Shown: positions 7,681-15,593, counted from the stretch's first letter. The stretch is DNA of 16,511 bases from Bacteroidales bacterium (GCA_024762915.1 JANTGL010000023.1:1-16511), one strand, 5' to 3'. Notes: generated by a model not told the origin, from the letters alone. Numbers and translations are program-made.

Positions 7681-8712
7681 TTATCGTCTCAACAAAACCA
7701 TCGTTGCACCGTATCCGTATTCTTTAAACGATGCATCTTGAAATTGAAATTGTTTATATTTATGTTGCAATTCATTACGGATTTTCAGTTTCAAGCTTCC
7801 GGTTCCTACACCGTGAATAAAAACAATACGTTTATACCCTTCTTTAATAGCCGATGCCATTTCCTTATGAAAAACATCCAACTGATATTGTAATTTTCCG
7901 AAATCAGACATTCCGGTTTCATCATCGATTAATTCATGAATATGTAAATCAACTTCTTTTATCAGTTTTGGTTCTTTCTTTTTAAATTCTTTCGGTTTAT
8001 TCAGACTATTATTTTGATCTTCTTTTTGATTAATAATATTTTTTAAGTCTTTATTTTTCAGGTTTTCAGCAACTTGTTGCATCAAATTACTTTCGTATAC
8101 CGGTAAAATCAATGCTAATTCATCAAAAAAATCATTTTCTTTATAAGTCCCTTGTTTAAAGAACTTCACAGTTCTGAAATTAAATTCTTTATGAATCGGT
8201 TTTTGAATATCAAATTCTTTTTTATCAAAGAAAATCACTTGTAAAATAATTTCGTTATTATCAGGAAGCATATTGATTTCCAAAGAGTGAATTTTCTCTT
8301 TTATATTGGGTTCAATAGTTCCCGTTATTCCTTTATATTTTTTTGTACCTTTAAAAGCATAATTATAATAAAGGAAATAGTTACTGTCATTAATTAAATA
8401 AACTTCTGAATCAGAATCGATTAATTTATTTTGATTTTCAGGAACAAAAGCCAGATAAACATTTACTTCCTTTGTATCTGTATAGATTGGTTCTTCTTCG
8501 AAAATATTTTTTTCAGGTTCTGTTTTTTTCTCTTCGATAACGGATTGATAAGAATCTTGTGAATAATCCGGCATTAATTCATCAATTAATACGGGAATTT
8601 CAAAACCCGTATCATTCAAAACCTTTACGGTCTGATTATCAATTATATCAGTTACAGTTCCGCCACCTATTTCATTTAAAAACTTTACCTTGTCTCCTTT
8701 TTTAATCTTCAT
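7681..8712 (-). CDS. DUF2027 and Smr domain protein
   Basis: Start at the ATG at 8712 gives 343 residues. A GTG eight codons further upstream overlaps the promoter element, so it is rejected. The N-terminus (MKIKKGDKVKFLNEIGGGTV) is a small beta-barrel like that found in the DUF2027 family; residues about 82-215 form the beta-rich DUF2027 body; a Lys/Asn-rich linker (about 220-250) leads to a C-terminal Smr domain with VDLHIHEL (254-261) and IHGVGTGSLK (299-308), the two signature motifs. Smr domains are nucleases or nucleic-acid binders, best known at the C-terminus of MutS2, which acts on recombination intermediates or collided ribosomes. This protein has no MutS part, and its own role is unknown. 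It leads the smr-mgtE-DUF4105 cluster. Confidence 0.88.
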   Translation of the reverse strand: MKIKKGDKVKFLNEIGGGTVTDIIDNQTVKVLNDTGFEIPVLIDELMPDYSQDSYQSVIEEKKTEPEKNIFEEEPIYTDTKEVNVYLAFVPENQNKLIDSDSEVYLINDSNYFLYYNYAFKGTKKYKGITGTIEPNIKEKIHSLEINMLPDNNEIILQVIFFDKKEFDIQKPIHKEFNFRTVKFFKQGTYKENDFFDELALILPVYESNLMQQVAENLKNKDLKNIINQKEDQNNSLNKPKEFKKKEPKLIKEVDLHIHELIDDETGMSDFGKLQYQLDVFHKEMASAIKEGYKRIVFIHGVGTGSLKLKIRNELQHKYKQFQFQDASFKEYGYGATMVLLRR

Positions 8713-8735
8713 GTCTTTCTTTTTTATATTTTTCA

Positions 8736-8743
8736 CAAAATTA
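8736..8743 (-). promoter_or_regulatory. -7 element for the smr-mgtE-DUF4105 unit
   Basis: The minus strand reads TAATTTTG, an exact TAnnTTTG match, 23 nt before the ATG at 8712. It overlaps the alternative GTG codon at 8736, which supports the downstream ATG as start. Confidence 0.5.
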
Positions 8744-8765
8744 ATTTTTTTAAATTCATAAGCAT

Positions 8766-8794
8766 AAAAAAAAGCAGTCCGTATAAGAACTGCT
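8766..8794 (-). terminator. Intrinsic terminator, minus strand, in the smr-queA interval
   Basis: A 6-bp stem (8773-8778 / 8789-8794) with a 10-nt loop is followed on the minus strand by eight T (complement of A at 8766-8773). It lies upstream of the smr promoter and cannot serve smr, so it implies transcription from the right, through the broken small gene at 8818-8996. The + strand also gives C then five T after the hairpin, so weak bidirectional use is possible. Confidence 0.7.
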
Positions 8795-8817
8795 CTTTTT
8801 ATAATATAAATATTCCC

Positions 8818-8996
8818 TTAATTAACAATCAGTTTGGATACTATATTGTAATTAATATGAACAAAATAGACACTTTTTGAACAGGCTTGTCTTCTTTATC
8901 CGGATATTCCGTAAAAATGTATGATCTGTTTTCAACAATCGGATGCTCTGAAAAATTATCACGCAAAAGTTTATAATAATCCGATAAGAGATACAT
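8818..8996 (-). pseudogene. Small unrecognised gene, probably broken by a -1 frame change
   Basis: From an ATG at 8996, preceded by the SD-like AGGAT, an open frame of 51 codons runs to a TAG at 8841 and encodes MYLLSDYYKLLRDNFSEHP and so on, ending in a hydrophobic ILFILITI that looks out of character. If the A5 run at 8874-8878 had one more base, the frame would instead continue as QKSVYFVHINYNIVSKLIVN to a TAA at 8818, giving 59 residues. That stop is 23 nt from the terminator hairpin, the same spacing as after proline dehydrogenase and hsp20, which argues that the second frame is the true 3' end. Upstream of the ATG a third frame (near 8970-9020) reads IFAAIIIGYVSLIGLL, like a membrane helix, so more damage is possible. 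I do not recognise the product. A sequencing error in the A-run is the simplest alternative. Confidence 0.35.
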
Positions 8997-9030
8997 ATCC
9001 TATTATGATTGCAGCAAAAATGTATCTTTT
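8986..9030. repeat. Inverted repeat between the small broken gene and queA
   Basis: Arms 8986-8996 and 9020-9030 pair over 11 bp with one G-U, around a 23-nt loop. On the + strand the second arm runs on into T (9027-9032), giving a loose terminator-like shape. It covers the ATG of the small minus-strand frame. Role unknown; could be chance in AT-rich DNA. Confidence 0.35.
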
Positions 9031-9066
9031 TTATATTAAATAATAAATAATTTTAATCGGAAGTTC

Positions 9067-9074
9067 TATCTTTG
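9067..9074 (+). promoter_or_regulatory. -7 element for queA
   Basis: TATCTTTG matches TAnnTTTG exactly, with only 15 nt between it and the queA ATG at 9090. The transcript would therefore have a leader of about ten nucleotides. No clear -33 box is visible. Confidence 0.55.
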
Positions 9075-9089
9075 CCGAAATTTTAGTGA

Positions 9090-10298
9090 ATGGATATAAA
9101 AGAAATACTAATTGAGGATTTTTATTACGATTTATCAAATGAAAAAATTGCTAAATATCCGCTTAAGAATAGAGAAGAATCTAAATTATTAATTTATAAA
9201 AGCGGAGATATAAGTCATAAACATTTTTACGACATCCCTGAGATATTATCAAAAGATGATTTAGTTATTTTCAACTCAACAAAAGTTATTCAAGCACGAT
9301 TAATATTTCATAAGAAAACAGGTGCAAAAATTGAAATATTTTGCCTTGAACCCTATGAACCTGCTGATTATGAGCAGATTTTCCAAACAAATAAAAAATG
9401 TAAATGGAAATGCAATGTCGGGAATTCAAAAAAATGGAAATCCGGAAAATTAAGCTGTGACTACCATTTTAAAGGTAAAGCTTTAACACTTTATGCTGAA
9501 CGAATTACAACCGATAATAATTCTCAAATTATTGAATTCACTTGGGAGAATTCGAATTTTAGTTTTGCAGAGATATTGGAAACCGGAGGAGAAACTCCGA
9601 TACCGCCTTATCTGAACAGAAATTCAGAAGAAAGTGATAAATTTCGATACCAAACGGTATATTCAAAGCAAAAAGGTTCTGTTGCAGCACCGACAGCCGG
9701 TTTACATTTTACGGAAAATTTAATCAAAGAACTTCATAATAAAGGGATTAATACTTCCGAATTAATATTGCATGTCGGTGCAGGGACTTTCAAACCGGTA
9801 AAAACTAAAACAATTGATGAACATAAAATGCATACCGAACATTTTATTGTTACCGAAAATTTGATTACTGAATTAATATCGAATCTAAATCATATTGTTT
9901 CCGTAGGCACAACAAGTGTCAGGACTTTAGAAAGCTTATATTGGCTCGGAGTTAAATTAGAAAATAACACAAATTTAAACAACTTTCATATTTATCAATG
10001 GGAAGTCTATAAATTACCCGCAAAAATAAGTGCTGAAAAGGCATTGAATAACATACTTAAGTATCTGAAAATTAATCATAAAAAATACATAGAAGCTACA
10101 ACTCAAATAATAATTGTTCCCGGTTACCAATTTAAAGTTATTAATAAATTAATAACTAACTTTCACCAACCGAAAAGTACATTATTATTATTAATAGCAG
10201 CTTTTATCGGAAATAATTGGGGAAAAATGTATCATTATGCAATAAATAATGATTTTCGTTTTTTAAGTTACGGCGACAGTTCAATATTAATTCCTTAA
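9090..10298 (+). CDS. queA: S-adenosylmethionine:tRNA ribosyltransferase-isomerase
   Basis: QueA transfers and isomerises the ribosyl part of S-adenosylmethionine onto preQ1-modified tRNA, giving epoxyqueuosine at position 34 of GUN-anticodon tRNAs. Family motifs run in order: DDLVIFNSTKVIQARL (56-71), GGETPIPPYLNR (166-177), SVAAPTAGLHFTENL (197-211), LHVGAGTFKPVK (227-238), SVGTTSVRTLES (271-282), LITNFHQPKSTLLLLIAAFIG (354-374) and FRFLSYGDSSIL (389-400). At 402 residues it is about 50 longer than the E. coli enzyme. The extra length lies mostly between GTTSVRTLE and the NFHQPKSTL motif (about 285-335), a pattern typical of Bacteroidota QueA. It heads a run of three co-directional genes (queA, a phosphatase, pgeF). 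The close promoter fixes the start. Confidence 0.96.
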   Translation: MDIKEILIEDFYYDLSNEKIAKYPLKNREESKLLIYKSGDISHKHFYDIPEILSKDDLVIFNSTKVIQARLIFHKKTGAKIEIFCLEPYEPADYEQIFQTNKKCKWKCNVGNSKKWKSGKLSCDYHFKGKALTLYAERITTDNNSQIIEFTWENSNFSFAEILETGGETPIPPYLNRNSEESDKFRYQTVYSKQKGSVAAPTAGLHFTENLIKELHNKGINTSELILHVGAGTFKPVKTKTIDEHKMHTEHFIVTENLITELISNLNHIVSVGTTSVRTLESLYWLGVKLENNTNLNNFHIYQWEVYKLPAKISAEKALNNILKYLKINHKKYIEATTQIIIVPGYQFKVINKLITNFHQPKSTLLLLIAAFIGNNWGKMYHYAINNDFRFLSYGDSSILIP

Positions 10299-10350
10299 TT
10301 TCTGTTTTTTTAATTATTTTTACAAAAATCTAAAATTAATTAATTGTATT

Positions 10351-11775
10351 TTGAATAAACTAATTACAAAATTATTAGGCAATTCCTCAGAATTTCCTCT
10401 TAATCACAGAATCAGCAATGCTGCATTAATACTAGGTGCATTACTGGGGATTCAAGCATCATTGTCTAATTATTTATTGAACCTCCCGTTAATAACTGTT
10501 TATACGACTTTAGGAATGACTGTTCTTTTGAGTTTCCTTTATTATTTTTCAAGAATTAAACAAAAATTTAAATTCACGGTTTATACTGCTATTTTGATAA
10601 ACATGGTAATTTACACACCCATAATGTGGGTGTCAAACGGAGGATCTTCAGGCGGTTTTCAATATTATTTGTTTGTTTATGCAACATTTATTATTGCTGT
10701 TATAAATAATAAAAAGGTAATCATAGCTTTAATTTCATTAACTGTGATAATTTTCTTATCACTCCTTTTTTATGAATATTCTTATCCCGAAAAGATTTTA
10801 GCTTACCCGTCAAGGGAAGATAAATATGGTGATTTAACAGTAGGATTTCTTTTTGTTTTATTTGGTGTTATTTATATGTTTTATTTTTATACAATACAAT
10901 ATAACAAAACCAATTTAGAATTATCTTTAAAAAACAGCGAATTGGAAAAACAAAACATAAAACTATATAAACATCAGAGTAAAATTGAATCACAAAGGAA
11001 AATCCTTGAAAACCAAAATTTACATATTAAAGACAGTATCAGTTACGCTCAAAAAATTCAAAAAGCGGTATTCCCTTCTTTAGAAATCTTAAAACGAAAT
11101 ACGAAAGATTCATTTTTATTATATCTTCCTAAAGAAAAAATCGGCGGTGATTTTTATTATTTTACAAAAATCAAAGATTCTTTCATTGCAGTTATTGCAG
11201 ACAGTACAGGTCATGGTGTACCGGGCGGTTTTATGTCAATGTTAGGAATTACAATTTTAGAAGAAATTATTAAACGAAAAAATATCTTAAATGCTGCTGA
11301 AATATTAAATATGTTTCGAGAAGAAATTATCGAATCTTTAGACCAAAAGAATATTCGTTCTACAACCAATGACGGTTTTGATACTGCAATTTGTATTTTT
11401 AATACGAATACAAAACAATTAAATTATGCAGGTGCAAATTTACCGTTAATTTTAATGAGAAAGAATGACATCATTTCTTTCTCTCCTGATGAAATGCCGA
11501 TAGGGACATACATTACTATGAAACCATTTAAAAACAATTTCATTGATATATTAGAAAATGATGTAATTTATTTATTTACAGATGGTATAACAGATCAATT
11601 CGGTGGAATAAAAAATCAAAAATTCTCGTTTCACAGACTAAAAAATGTCCTTACAAAAAATTATGAGGAAGCTCTTTTTATTCAAAAAGAACAACTCAAA
11701 AAAACGATAAGGAATTGGAAAGGCAGTCAAAAAAGAACGGATGATGCTTTAATAGCAGGCATTAAATTTATTTAA
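10351..11775 (+). CDS. Membrane-anchored SpoIIE/PP2C-type serine phosphatase
   Basis: A 474-residue protein starting at a TTG; there is no ATG before codon 56, which would cut into the membrane part. About six membrane helices (23-42, 48-66, 74-92, 105-119, 123-140, 164-182) are followed by a coiled coil (about 184-225), a linker SISYAQKIQKAVFPS (229-243) typical of Bacteroidota RsbU/SpoIIE-like phosphatases, and the catalytic domain (about 255-474). Candidate metal ligands are D267 (GGDFYYF), D284 (ADSTGHGVPGGFMSMLG), D411 (FTDGITDQFGG) and D464/D465 (RTDDALIAGIKF). Such enzymes dephosphorylate phosphoserine on partner proteins such as anti-sigma-factor antagonists. No antagonist or anti-sigma gene is next to it, so the substrate is unknown. 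The signal sensed by the membrane region is also unknown. It lies 52 nt after queA and 4 nt before pgeF. Confidence 0.9.
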   Translation: MNKLITKLLGNSSEFPLNHRISNAALILGALLGIQASLSNYLLNLPLITVYTTLGMTVLLSFLYYFSRIKQKFKFTVYTAILINMVIYTPIMWVSNGGSSGGFQYYLFVYATFIIAVINNKKVIIALISLTVIIFLSLLFYEYSYPEKILAYPSREDKYGDLTVGFLFVLFGVIYMFYFYTIQYNKTNLELSLKNSELEKQNIKLYKHQSKIESQRKILENQNLHIKDSISYAQKIQKAVFPSLEILKRNTKDSFLLYLPKEKIGGDFYYFTKIKDSFIAVIADSTGHGVPGGFMSMLGITILEEIIKRKNILNAAEILNMFREEIIESLDQKNIRSTTNDGFDTAICIFNTNTKQLNYAGANLPLILMRKNDIISFSPDEMPIGTYITMKPFKNNFIDILENDVIYLFTDGITDQFGGIKNQKFSFHRLKNVLTKNYEEALFIQKEQLKKTIRNWKGSQKRTDDALIAGIKFI

Positions 11776-11779
11776 AATA

Positions 11780-12586
11780 ATGCTGAAAGTTTCAACACAA
11801 TATACCGATTACTATAAATTCAAGAATTTGTCAGGTTTCAAAAAACTAAAGCATTTTGTATCTTCCCGCATAAATAAAACGGAAACTCAAACCTTGACGA
11901 ATTTCAATATCAGTTTAGAATCCTATATGAAGCCTGACGAAATTCTTGCAAACAGGAAAACACTTTCAAAATCATTAGATATTCCCTTAGAGAATTTTGT
12001 AATACAAAATCAAGTACATGGAGATACAGTCTCAGTTATTAATGAAACTTACAAAGGAAAAGGTGTTTACATGCATCAAAATGCCCTACAAAATAGTGAT
12101 TCGATGATAACAGATAAAAAAGGCATATGTTTATTCCTGCTTGCCGGTGATTGTATGCCGATTTTAATCTATGACAGGAAAAAAGAAATAATAGGTGCTG
12201 CTCATTCGGGATGGAAAGGGACGGTTTTAAAAATCGCACAAAAAACGGTTGCTAAAATGATTGAAAATTACAATTCTTCTCCTGAAGATATTTTTGTCGG
12301 AATAGGTCCTTCAATTAGTGTGAAAAATTATGAAGTTGGTGACAATGTTGTTAAAGCAGTAAAAGAAACATTCGGAACTACTCAAAATTACTTGGAATTC
12401 AATAATGTTACCGGCAAATATCATTTTAACCTATGGTATTCTGCAAAATACCAACTGACAGAAATCGGAATTCCTGAAAACAATATTGAATTCCCCGGTT
12501 TTTGCACCTTTGAAAATAATGATTTATTCTTTTCGGCAAGACAAAAAGATACCGGCAGATTCGGTGCCGGTATTATGTTGATTTAA
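11780..12586 (+). CDS. pgeF: Peptidoglycan editing factor PgeF (YfiH/laccase-domain family)
   Basis: A 268-residue cytoplasmic protein of the YfiH family (formerly called polyphenol oxidase or multicopper laccase domain). Members are Zn enzymes acting on purine nucleosides, and in E. coli the protein prevents misincorporation of L-serine in place of L-alanine in peptidoglycan precursors. The predicted metal ligands are visible: H80 in NQVHGD, C125 in LAGDCMPILIYD and H142 in GAAHSGWKGT. IGPSISVKNYEVGDNV (175-190) and the C-terminal DTGRFGAGIML (257-267) are also family signatures. The ATG follows the phosphatase stop by 4 nt, so it is translated in the same operon. Only 1 nt separates its stop from the convergent stop of the secreted propeller gene. 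A terminator-like hairpin for that gene lies inside its last codons. Confidence 0.94.
   Translation: MLKVSTQYTDYYKFKNLSGFKKLKHFVSSRINKTETQTLTNFNISLESYMKPDEILANRKTLSKSLDIPLENFVIQNQVHGDTVSVINETYKGKGVYMHQNALQNSDSMITDKKGICLFLLAGDCMPILIYDRKKEIIGAAHSGWKGTVLKIAQKTVAKMIENYNSSPEDIFVGIGPSISVKNYEVGDNVVKAVKETFGTTQNYLEFNNVTGKYHFNLWYSAKYQLTEIGIPENNIEFPGFCTFENNDLFFSARQKDTGRFGAGIMLI
12543..12573 (-). terminator. Intrinsic terminator embedded in the 3' end of pgeF
   Basis: A perfect 9-bp GC-rich stem, 12549-12557 / 12565-12573, with a 7-nt loop, lies 15 nt beyond the stop of the minus-strand gene at 12588. On the minus strand the stem is followed by C and five T (complement of 12543-12547). It is also coding sequence for the conserved TGRFGAG motif of PgeF. 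The + strand lacks a T-run but becomes AT-rich, so partial use for pgeF is possible. Confidence 0.7.
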
Positions 12587-12587
12587 T

Positions 12588-15470
12588 TTATTTAATTATT
12601 AGTTTGGAAATTAAAGTTTTATTACTAAAATTAAATCTGATAAAATAAATTCCTTTGTTTAAATGTTTTAATTCTAAAGTCTCTTTTCCTGATGTATTTA
12701 TATTTTCATTATATAAAACTTTTCCTGTCATATCTGACACTGAGATATTCTCAATTTTATACGATTTATTAAAATCAACGTAAAAAGTTCCGTTTGAGGG
12801 ATTCGGATAAATTAAAATTTCATCATTATCATTTATAAATTTAACAGATGTAATATCTGTAGTAAAGCTTTTTTCTTTTCCGTAACTAACTCCATTTGTG
12901 TTAATTGCGTATGCTTTATAATAATACTTTGTGCCAAATGATAAACCTGAAACATCTACGAAAAAACTGCCTGTTTCTGTCAACGGATTTGTTTGTGCCA
13001 CAATAACGTCATCATCATTCATATCCGGATTTGTATTTTGACTTAAAACAATTCCGCTCTCAATAACCGTACTGTTAAAATCATCAACTATTGTTCCGAA
13101 TATTGTAGCTGTTTTATTAGTTAGATTATTAACACTGTCCGTAATTACATAAGGAGCATAGTTTCCTGACAATTCCAATGGCACTTCCCACATACCTCGG
13201 CCGTATGTTGATGCTCTTAATTTGCTGTTTTCAGGTACCGCTCTGTCATAAAAAATATCTAACTCCGTTACATCAACCTTAGGCAAGACGGATCCGAATA
13301 ATGTCCAATCTTCATTACCGTTTTTAATATAAATTCCAAAATCAGTACCGGCATATAATTGAATTATTGAAGTTTCCAAATCATTTTGAATAATAGTATT
13401 AACAGGAATATTCGGAATTCCTTGAGAAATATCAACCCAATTATCACCTCCGTCTGTTGTCATGTATACACAATCAGAATTATAAGCACTTAATGCTACC
13501 CAAACAGTATTATCATCATCATTTTTAATTACAATATCTTTAATGCTGCTGTTTGAAAGAGGGAGATTATTAGTAACTTCTGTCCATTGGTAACCATTAT
13601 TTGTTGTTTTATAAATTGAAGAATATTTTGCAACGTATAGAACTTCAGGATTTAAATTTGAAACTGCAATTGAATGAAGTGAAGATCCGAAATTTCCGAC
13701 ATTTTGAAAACTTTGACCTTGATTATCAGTCTTCCATAAAGTGCTGTATCCTATAAACAAAGTGTTACTGTTGTTTGGATCAAAGACATAAGGAGAAACC
13801 CATGAGCCGGCAGGTCCTCCGGATATATTATCGGCAATATTAATTGAAACACCCCATAAATTTGTTGTCCTGTAGATGTCTCCGTATGGTCCGCTTCCGT
13901 ATTGAATATTATCATCATTAAAATCTACTAAACATTTCATTCCGTCACCTCCGTGAGCATCAATCCAAGTTCCGTCTTCAAACATTTTTGTTCCGTTATC
14001 TTGTAGGCCTGATAAACTGATGCCGGAATTTATTTGGGAAACGCTTAAACCATACATCTGACTAATTATCAAGCCATCAGATAAATCCGTCCAGCTATTT
14101 CCGTCAGAAGTCTCATAAACTCCGCCGTCATTACATTCATAGAAATCAGAACTGCCGGGACGAAATGTAAAATAATGTTTATCCGCATGAACTGCTTGTA
14201 CACCGCCGCCGCCGTACCAATGATTACTTATATTCCAAGATAAACCTCCGTCCACCGATTTCCATGTATTAACACCACCGCAATATAAGACATCAGCATT
14301 TGTCGGATCAACCGCAAATGATAAATCATACCATCCTTGTCCGTTATTTGTTCCCGTTCCGTCTTCAGACCAATTCAAAATCGGTTTGTCATTATAGATT
14401 AAACTAAAATTATCACCGCTGTCCGTTGATTTATAAATTCCGTTCAATCCGTTTGAAGCATTAGAAGCTAATGCATATACTACATCAGGAGCATCAGAAC
14501 TGACAGTTAGTTCAATTCTTCTTGCTGAAGAAACAGAAACTGAATTCCATGTTGAACCGCCGTCTGTTGTTTTATATATAAAACCACCGTTACGGGAAGA
14601 CCCGTAAATAATTTGAGAATTTGTAGGATGAAATTCAATATCAATAAATTCGGAAGCATTAATCAGACTCCAATTTTGTCCTGCATCAATTGTTTTATAT
14701 AAACCTGCTGTTGTTGCTGCATATAATATATTATTATCCGTCGGATCAACCAACATATTATTAACAACCTCACCGTCTCCCGGATTAAAAGTCAAACCTG
14801 TCGTGTTCCAATGTAACCCGGCATCAACTGATTTTAATACACCGACACCGTAATTATCAAATGCATCTCTGTCTCCGGTTCCGATGTAAATGGTATTAGA
14901 AGTTGCATAATCTGAAGGAACAATTACAGCACTTACACCTAAAACTTCATTACTGTCTGTTAAAGCAATCCAAGAGTCTCCGCCTGTTTCAGTTAACCAT
15001 AATCCTCCTGCCGGTGCACCTACCCAGAATGTATTTGCATCTGTCGGATGAAATGCAATCGTGTTAAGTCTGCCTAACCCGTTATAACCTCCAACAGTAA
15101 TATTAGGACCTAATTGAGTCCAAGCTTGCAAATAATCTTTTTGTCCGTTTTTTTGAATTTGAAAATCTGCAAATGCTTTATGCCTTAATTCATAAGGGAA
15201 TTTCCCTGTTTTTTTATCGACTCTGGTTTCCCAATAATTCTCCCATCTTCTGAATTGATTCCAACCGTATGCTTTTTCTGTAATTCCGGATTCATTATCA
15301 TATTTTCCTTTTTTAACATTTTTATTCTCCCAATAAGTATTAAATGCTTTTTGATATTCAAAAAATGTTAAATCTTTTTTTTGTTTCTCAGGAAGTAATC
15401 TTTTCCATTCTTGAGCACTTCCGGAAATTAAAATCAATACGCCTACAAAAACAAGTATAATTTTCTTCAT
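12588..15470 (-). CDS. Secreted Asp-box (sortilin/BNR-like) propeller protein with T9SS sorting domain
   Basis: A 960-residue exported protein. A signal peptide (1-19, ending SGSAQ) is followed by a charged spacer, then a long region (about 120-780) with many Asp-box motifs of S/T-x-D-x-G-x-x-W type: TGGDSW, SVDAGLHW, TIDAGQNW, TTDGGSTW, STDSGDNF, SVDGGLSW, TTNNGYQW and TTDGGDNW. These mark blades of a VPS10/sortilin- or xyloglucanase-like beta-propeller, but no catalytic residues can be assigned. A fibronectin-III-like domain (about 800-872, ending YYYKAYAINTNGVSYGKEKSF) leads to a type A T9SS C-terminal domain (about 884-960: IYPNPSNGTFYVDF, VSDMTGKVLYNE, LNKGIYFIRF, SKLIIK). It should cross the outer membrane through T9SS and be released or attached via A-LPS. 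Ligand unknown. A CRP-like palindrome lies about 100 nt upstream, and a terminator lies inside pgeF. Confidence 0.92.
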   Translation of the reverse strand: MKKIILVFVGVLILISGSAQEWKRLLPEKQKKDLTFFEYQKAFNTYWENKNVKKGKYDNESGITEKAYGWNQFRRWENYWETRVDKKTGKFPYELRHKAFADFQIQKNGQKDYLQAWTQLGPNITVGGYNGLGRLNTIAFHPTDANTFWVGAPAGGLWLTETGGDSWIALTDSNEVLGVSAVIVPSDYATSNTIYIGTGDRDAFDNYGVGVLKSVDAGLHWNTTGLTFNPGDGEVVNNMLVDPTDNNILYAATTAGLYKTIDAGQNWSLINASEFIDIEFHPTNSQIIYGSSRNGGFIYKTTDGGSTWNSVSVSSARRIELTVSSDAPDVVYALASNASNGLNGIYKSTDSGDNFSLIYNDKPILNWSEDGTGTNNGQGWYDLSFAVDPTNADVLYCGGVNTWKSVDGGLSWNISNHWYGGGGVQAVHADKHYFTFRPGSSDFYECNDGGVYETSDGNSWTDLSDGLIISQMYGLSVSQINSGISLSGLQDNGTKMFEDGTWIDAHGGDGMKCLVDFNDDNIQYGSGPYGDIYRTTNLWGVSINIADNISGGPAGSWVSPYVFDPNNSNTLFIGYSTLWKTDNQGQSFQNVGNFGSSLHSIAVSNLNPEVLYVAKYSSIYKTTNNGYQWTEVTNNLPLSNSSIKDIVIKNDDDNTVWVALSAYNSDCVYMTTDGGDNWVDISQGIPNIPVNTIIQNDLETSIIQLYAGTDFGIYIKNGNEDWTLFGSVLPKVDVTELDIFYDRAVPENSKLRASTYGRGMWEVPLELSGNYAPYVITDSVNNLTNKTATIFGTIVDDFNSTVIESGIVLSQNTNPDMNDDDVIVAQTNPLTETGSFFVDVSGLSFGTKYYYKAYAINTNGVSYGKEKSFTTDITSVKFINDNDEILIYPNPSNGTFYVDFNKSYKIENISVSDMTGKVLYNENINTSGKETLELKHLNKGIYFIRFNFSNKTLISKLIIK

Positions 15471-15571
15471 TTTACTTAAATTTAAATAATTAGTATATTT
15501 AAGTTAATTGATTAAATATTCAACAATGGTTGCATATTCAAACAAAAAAACATAAATTATATTAAATACAA

Positions 15572-15587
15572 TGTGATTTCGGTCACA
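15572..15587. promoter_or_regulatory. CRP/FNR-type palindrome TGTGA-N6-TCACA
   Basis: The bases TGTGATTTCGGTCACA form the exact half-sites and spacing of the enterobacterial CRP consensus, flanked by AA/TT as in strong sites. The centre is 109 nt upstream of the ATG of the secreted propeller gene. There is no T-run on either side, so a terminator is less likely. Bacteroidota have CRP/FNR regulators, but I do not know whether any in this organism recognises this sequence. Confidence 0.4.
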
Positions 15588-15593
15588 ATTATG

